Assembly: GCA_012032575.1 (NCBI GenBank)
Contig: JAAUSP010000284.1
Coordinates: 1-9,330, forward strand
DNA from: Anaerolineales bacterium
Lineage (GTDB): Bacteria; Chloroflexota; Anaerolineae; 4572-78; J111
Reading direction: 5' to 3'
Length of the DNA stretch: 9,330 nucleotides
Every line of letters begins with the position of its first letter. The first letter of the stretch is position 1. Shown piece after piece: positions 6,210 to 9,330 of the stretch. The notes beneath the pieces were generated by a model, which was not told the DNA's origin, searched no databases, and was given only the letters and a program-made list of their open reading frames with translations. A program made the translations under genes and the position numbers.

Positions 6210-6238
6210 ATTATAGAACAAATGTGCGATTTTGTCAA
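6210..6238 (-). promoter_or_regulatory. Perfect consensus sigma70-type promoter of the VOC gene
   Basis: On the minus strand an exact TTGACA (6238-6233) and an exact TATAAT (6215-6210) are separated by exactly 17 bases. The predicted start is near 6203, giving a leader of about 77 bases before ATG 6126. Perfect promoters are uncommon and suggest strong constitutive expression unless a repressor acts here. I see no clear operator palindrome around it. Confidence 0.85.
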
Positions 6239-6486
6239 GGTTGAATCGTTGAGGCGAAGCGGTTGAATTTGCAAATGGATGACAAAAGTCACCGGAAGTA
6301 GCGAAGCTAATCACTGTCTTCTCTCGATAATATGGGTTACACTTTTTTAAGGTGTCTCCTATCAATTCTCATGCGGTCAAATCATTTCAACCCCAGACCG
6401 ATCCACAGAAAAATAAGATACCTCTGCTGGGCAACGAGGCCCGTCACCTAAATTCAAAGTTTGCATCAAAATAAGGAGGTTTAGTA
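6239..6486. other. Intergenic region between the divergent VOC and maeB genes
   Basis: The gap between the two genes spans 6127-6486. Its left part holds the VOC leader and promoter. In 6239-6486 I see no credible gene and no long repeat, and the base composition is more A/T-rich than the genes. The only clear signal is the strong Shine-Dalgarno AAGGAGG at 6473-6479, 7 bases before maeB ATG 6487. I found no convincing -35/-10 pair for maeB; GATAAT at 6326-6331 lacks a matching -35. A riboswitch cannot be excluded by eye in this ~250-base stretch. Confidence 0.5.
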
Positions 6487-7194
6487 ATGGAACAGCGGAT
6501 GAAAATCACGCCCGAAGCTGCCTTGCGTTATCATGAGGAGGGCCGCCGCGGAAAAATTGAAGTTGTACCCAGCAAGCCCAGCGTAACCCAGTATGACCTC
6601 AGCCTGGCTTACACACCGGGGGTGGCTGTGCCGGTGTTGGAAATTGCCAAAAATCCCCACGATGCTTATCGCTACACGGCTAAAGGCAACCTGGTGGCGG
6701 TTATCAGCAACGGGACGGCTATTTTGGGATTGGGCAATCGCGGACCGTTGGCCAGCAAGCCGGTCATGGAGGGCAAAAGCCTGCTCTTTAAGCGTTTTGC
6801 CGATATTGACGTGTTTGATATTGAAATAGACGCGACCGATCCCGAAGAGGTGGTGCGGGTGGTGCGGGCGCTGGCCCCCACTTTTGGCGGAATAAACCTG
6901 GAAGATATTAAAGCCCCCGAATGTTTTTACATCGAGGAAAAATTAAAAGAAATGCTGGACATTCCGGTTTTTCATGACGACCAGCATGGCACCGCCATTA
7001 TCGCCACCGCCGGTATCTTCAATGCCCTCAAATTGACCAACCGCCATATCGCCGAGGTAAAGGTGGTGGTCAACGGGGCCGGGGCGGCCTCGATTGCCTG
7101 CGCCGAACTGCTGGTCAAGGCCGGGACGCCCCGCGACCACATTATCCTGTGCGATACCAAAGGGGTAGTGTACCAGGGCGAGCCGAGGGCATGA
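6487..7194 (+). CDS. maeB: NADP-dependent malic enzyme MaeB, 5' half (frameshifted)
   Basis: This is the N-terminal 230 or so residues of a MaeB-type malic enzyme, which oxidatively decarboxylates malate to pyruvate and CO2 with NADP. The malic domain shows SLAYTPGVA with the catalytic Tyr42, [15 protein letters not shown] with Lys97, [12 protein letters not shown] with metal ligands Glu139/Asp140, and [11 protein letters not shown] with Asp165. The cofactor domain opens with [15 protein letters not shown] near 195-208 (GxGxA). ATG 6487 has AAGGAGG 7 bases upstream. The frame then misreads the family sequence [19 protein letters not shown] as QGEPRA and stops at 7194. Restoring one G in the run at 7176-7178 joins it to the next frame and gives a 751-residue protein, the usual MaeB length. 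If the break is real, this half has catalytic residues but an incomplete cofactor fold, so it should be inactive. Confidence 0.9.
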   Translation: MEQRMKITPEAALRYHEEGRRGKIEVVPSKPSVTQYDLSLAYTPGVAVPVLEIAKNPHDAYRYTAKGNLVAVISNGTAILGLGNRGPLASKPVMEGKSLLFKRFADIDVFDIEIDATDPEEVVRVVRALAPTFGGINLEDIKAPECFYIEEKLKEMLDIPVFHDDQHGTAIIATAGIFNALKLTNRHIAEVKVVVNGAGAASIACAELLVKAGTPRDHIILCDTKGVVYQGEPRA

Positions 7195-8741
7195 ATCCCT
7201 ACAAAGAGCGCTTTGCCCGCGAGACCTCGCTGCGCACCCTGGCCGAGGCCATGGAAGGGGCCGACATCTTTTTGGGTCTGTCGGCGGCCAACGTGGTGAC
7301 CCAGGATATGGTCCGCAGCATGGCCGACCGACCCATTATCTTTGCTATGGCCAACCCCGACCCGGAAATTCCCTACCCCGAAGCCAAAGCGGCCCGGCCC
7401 GATGCCATTGTGGCCACCGGGCGCAGCGATTATCCCAATCAGGTCAACAACGTCCTGGGTTTCCCTTTTATCTTTCGCGGGGCGCTCGACGTGGAAGCAC
7501 GCCAGATCACCGATGGCATGAAACTGGCGGCGGCCAAAGCGCTGGCAGCTTTAGCCCTGGAGGATGTGCCGGACTCGGTGCTCAAAGCTTACAATGTGTC
7601 CAGTTTTAAATTTGGGCCGGAGTATATTCTACCCAAGCCGGTGGACCCGCGAGTACTGCTGTGGGTTACGCCTGCCGTGGCCCAGGCTGCTATGGATGAA
7701 GGCGTCGCCCGTAAGACGGTCCAGTTAGCCAGGTACCGCGAAGAATTGGAGAATCGGCTGGGCAAAGATTGGGCTTTGATGCGGACCATTTTTAATAAGG
7801 CCCGCAACGCCCCCAAACGCATCGTTTTCACCGAGGGCGAGGAGCCAAAAATCATCCGCGCCGCCGCCGAAATTCAGAGCCAGGGCATCGGCGAACCGAT
7901 TTTATTGGGCCGTGAGGAGATCATCCGCCAGCATCTGAGCGAGCTGGGCCTGGATTACCACCCCCGGATGATTGACCCGCGCCAGTCGGATCGGGCCCAG
8001 ACGTATGCCGACCTGCTTTACAAACGGCGAGGCCGCAAGGGAATTACCCCGCCCGAAGCCCGCCGCCTGGCCCAACGGCGCGAATATTACGGTCTGCTCA
8101 TGCTTCAAAGCGGCCACGCCGATGCCTACATCGCCGGCCTGACCAGCGAGTACCCGGATGCCTTGCGCCCGGCCTTGCAGGTCATCGGGACTCGGCCTGA
8201 CGTGCGCCGGGCTGCCGGCGCGTACATTATGATTATCCGCGAGCGGGTCTTCTTTTTTGCCGATGCTACAGTTAATATCTCGCCGACGGCGGAAGAACTG
8301 GCCGATATCGCCGAACTCTCCGCCGAAGTGGCCGTCAGTTTTGACATCGCCCCCCGGATTGCCATGCTCTCCTTCTCCAACTTTGGCAGCACCCGCCATC
8401 CCAATGCAACGATAGTGTCTACTGCCACCCAAATTTTGCAGGAGCGCCGGCCCGACTTGGTAGTGGACGGTGAGATGGAAGCGGACACGGCGGTGGTTGC
8501 GGAAATAGTGGATCAGCTCTACACCTTCAGCCGGGTGCGTGAGGCCAATGTCTTGATCTTCCCTGATCTCGATGCGGCCAATATCTCCTATAAACTGCTG
8601 CAGCGCCTCGGCGGGGCCGAAGCCATCGGGCCGGTGCTGATGGGCATGGCCAAGCCGGTTCACATTTTGCAGCGCGGTGACGAAGTGCGGGACATTGTCA
8701 ACATTGCCGCCGTCGCCGTGGTGGATGCGCAGACTCGTTGA
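7179..8741 (+). CDS. maeB: MaeB 3' half: rest of the NADP domain plus phosphotransacetylase-like domain
   Basis: This frame continues MaeB at full-protein residue 232 or so with [18 protein letters not shown]. The cofactor domain follows: [25 protein letters not shown] (about 284-295) and [20 protein letters not shown] (about 314-333). From about residue 433 comes the phosphate acetyl/butyryltransferase-like domain, starting [10 protein letters not shown] and including [42 protein letters not shown] and [11 protein letters not shown]. In MaeB enzymes this domain is not known to make acetyl phosphate; it mediates oligomerisation and inhibition by acetyl-CoA. Alone it could start at ATG 7191 or GTG 7149, but neither has a good ribosome binding site, so it is best read as the 3' part of the upstream gene. 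Codon choice and GC content match the first half, and there is no other lesion, which suggests a recent mutation or a sequence error. Confidence 0.9.
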   Translation, partial: RAEGMNPYKERFARETSLRTLAEAMEGADIFLGLSAANVVTQDMVRSMADRPIIFAMANPDPEIPYPEAKAARPDAIVATGRSDYPNQVNNVLGFPFIFRGALDVEARQITDGMKLAAAKALAALALEDVPDSVLKAYNVSSFKFGPEYILPKPVDPRVLLWVTPAVAQAAMDEGVARKTVQLARYREELENRLGKDWALMRTIFNKARNAPKRIVFTEGEEPKIIRAAAEIQSQGIGEPILLGREEIIRQHLSELGLDYHPRMIDPRQSDRAQTYADLLYKRRGRKGITPPEARRLAQRREYYGLLMLQSGHADAYIAGLTSEYPDALRPALQVIGTRPDVRRAAGAYIMIIRERVFFFADATVNISPTAEELADIAELSAEVAVSFDIAPRIAMLSFSNFGSTRHPNATIVSTATQILQERRPDLVVDGEMEADTAVVAEIVDQLYTFSRVREANVLIFPDLDAANISYKLLQRLGGAEAIGPVLMGMAKPVHILQRGDEVRDIVNIAAVAVVDAQTR

Positions 8742-8753
8742 TAGTGAGGAAAC

Positions 8754-8799
8754 GTGTTGCGTCTGGCGTGTTCCGTTAAAATCAGGCAAGACGCAACAC
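8754..8799. repeat. Inverted repeat downstream of maeB (11-bp perfect stem)
   Basis: GTGTTGCGTCT (8754-8764) pairs perfectly with AGACGCAACAC (8789-8799) across a 24-base loop. The left side has a seven-base rhythm, GTGTTGC, GTCTGGC, GTGTTCC, recalling the heptamer hairpins at 4317 and 5285. It begins 13 bases after the maeB stop, so a terminator or mRNA 3'-end role is plausible, although no T-run follows. Confidence 0.7.
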
Positions 8800-8824
8800 A
8801 GCTTGAATAATGCTGTAACTTTAC

Positions 8825-8912
8825 AAAAGGGATAGTTCGTTTTAGTATAGGCTGGCTATAAAAAGCTATTTAACTCCAAAGGCGAAGCTATGCTAAACAA
8901 ACTATCCCTTTT
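8825..8912 (+). promoter_or_regulatory. Long inverted repeat spanning the lysA leader and start codon
   Basis: The left arm 8825-8850 begins AAAAGGGATAGTT. The right arm 8888-8912 contains the lysA ATG (8890-8892) and ends AACTATCCCTTTT. The arms form 24 base pairs (one of them G-U), with one mismatch (C8838/A8899), one bulge (T8843) and a 37-base loop. The inner part of the stem would bury the start codon, while the AAGG ribosome site (8878-8881) would sit in the loop. Whether the RNA contains both arms depends on the promoter. A TTTACA (8820-8825) with TAGTAT 17 bases on would start inside or after the left arm, and TATAAA at 8857-8862 would exclude it. It may instead act at the DNA level. 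Confidence 0.6.
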
Positions 8913-9330
8913 TCCCCTGGCAACCGCCATCAACCCCGAAGGTCATTTGACTCTACACAACCATCGCGCCGCCGATCTGGCAGCCCGGTTCGGCACGCCG
9001 TTGTATGTGTATGATGTGGAAACCATCCAGGCCAACATCCGGCGCTACCGGCAGGCGTTGGCCGCCTACCCCGGCCCCTCCCGGCTGACTTACGCCAGCA
9101 AAGCCTATCTCAGTGTCGCCCTGGCCCGGCTGATGACCGCCGAGGGCGTGGGGCTGGATGTGGCCTCCGCCGGAGAACTGTTCATCGCCCGGCGCGGCGG
9201 CGCTGACCCGGCTCAGATGCACCTGCACGGCAACAACAAATCCCGCCTGGATTTGAGCGAAGCTCTGCAAGCCGGTATTGGCCGGATCGTGGTGGACAAC
9301 GCCGCCGAACTTGAACTGTTAGCCACCCTG
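8890..9330 (+). CDS. lysA: Diaminopimelate decarboxylase, N-terminal part (cut by the window end)
   Basis: The first 147 residues are present, with no stop before the window edge. The enzyme removes CO2 from meso-diaminopimelate to give L-lysine, using pyridoxal phosphate, in the cytosol. The fold-type III barrel is recognisable: LFPLATAINPEGHL near the start, FGTPLYVYD (34-42), YASKAYLSVALARLM (68-82) with the PLP lysine at Lys71, GVGLDVASAGEL (86-97) and HLHGNNKS (111-118). All match LysA rather than ornithine or arginine decarboxylase, though carboxynorspermidine decarboxylase-type relatives cannot be fully excluded without the C-terminal half. ATG 8890 gives the usual short N-terminal extension before the barrel and has AAGG 8 bases upstream. 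The start codon lies inside an inverted repeat, which could couple translation to RNA folding. It follows maeB by about 150 bases with a hairpin between them, so it is probably a separate unit. Confidence 0.92.
   Translation, partial: MLNKLSLFPLATAINPEGHLTLHNHRAADLAARFGTPLYVYDVETIQANIRRYRQALAAYPGPSRLTYASKAYLSVALARLMTAEGVGLDVASAGELFIARRGGADPAQMHLHGNNKSRLDLSEALQAGIGRIVVDNAAELELLATL

Noticed and set aside
6138..6365. A 75-codon minus-strand frame in the VOC upstream region.
   Set aside because: It contains the consensus promoter and the VOC leader, and resembles no family.
7149..7194. Programmed ribosomal frameshifting in maeB.
   Set aside because: No slippery heptamer of the X-XXY-YYZ kind, pseudoknot or internal Shine-Dalgarno is apparent, and MaeB is not known to use it; a lost base is simpler.
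7902..8789. A long open frame on the minus strand opposite the MaeB phosphotransacetylase-like domain (295 codons).
   Set aside because: Its sequence is histidine- and glycine-rich with no recognisable domain, and the plus strand encodes a well-conserved protein throughout; it is a high-GC shadow frame.
8754..8799. A standard intrinsic terminator for maeB.
   Set aside because: The stem is good but the loop is 24 bases and no T-run follows, so I list it as an inverted repeat rather than a terminator.

Overview
The window looks like a chromosomal stretch of an uncultured bacterium. My best guess is Chloroflexota (Anaerolineae-like). This is an inference from the gene set (MshA-like GT4, caspase-like protein, URO-D paralogue, two-domain VOC protein, MaeB, LysA), from short heptamer repeats and hairpins between genes, and from sigma70-type promoters close to TTGACA-N17-TATAAT. 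No marker gene settles the phylum.

Layout, left to right. (1) 57-1064 (+): a BioF2/FemAB-like GNAT acyltransferase, preceded by a short CCTGCTAC repeat. (2) 1105-1501 (+): a small antitoxin-like gene with its own promoter, followed by only the C-terminal tail of a TumE/DUF6516-type toxin, so a decayed toxin-antitoxin pair. (3) 1530-2798 (+): an MshA-like GT4 glycosyltransferase. (4) 3777-2795 (-): a URO-D superfamily protein whose last ~47 codons are out of frame. When the frame is restored, its stop codon shares TTAA with the stop of the convergent glycosyltransferase. (5) 4227-3862 (-): a small orphan that resembles the C-terminal helical domain of GlnE/GlnD. (6) 5229-4375 (-): a caspase-like protein lacking both catalytic residues, with an EF-hand and two C-terminal membrane segments. 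A GGAGATT-based hairpin lies on each side of it. (7) 6126-5341 (-): a two-domain VOC (glyoxalase-like) protein with a perfect consensus promoter. (8) 6487-8741 (+): NADP-malic enzyme MaeB, split by one missing base near 7176-7178. (9) 8890-9330 (+): the start of lysA, cut by the window edge, with a long inverted repeat covering its start codon.

The genes do not form one pathway. Most are single transcription units, and divergent or convergent neighbours are separated by promoters or hairpins. Only two assignments are metabolic with confidence: MaeB (malate to pyruvate plus NADPH) and LysA (last step of lysine synthesis). The most notable points are the pseudo-caspase with its flanking hairpins, two neighbouring genes whose promoters imply leaderless mRNAs, the inverted repeat over the lysA start, the decayed toxin gene, and two single-base losses that both fall in three-base G/C runs. 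I saw no rRNA, tRNA, CRISPR array, transposase or clear prophage gene. I do not see a complete undescribed system here.
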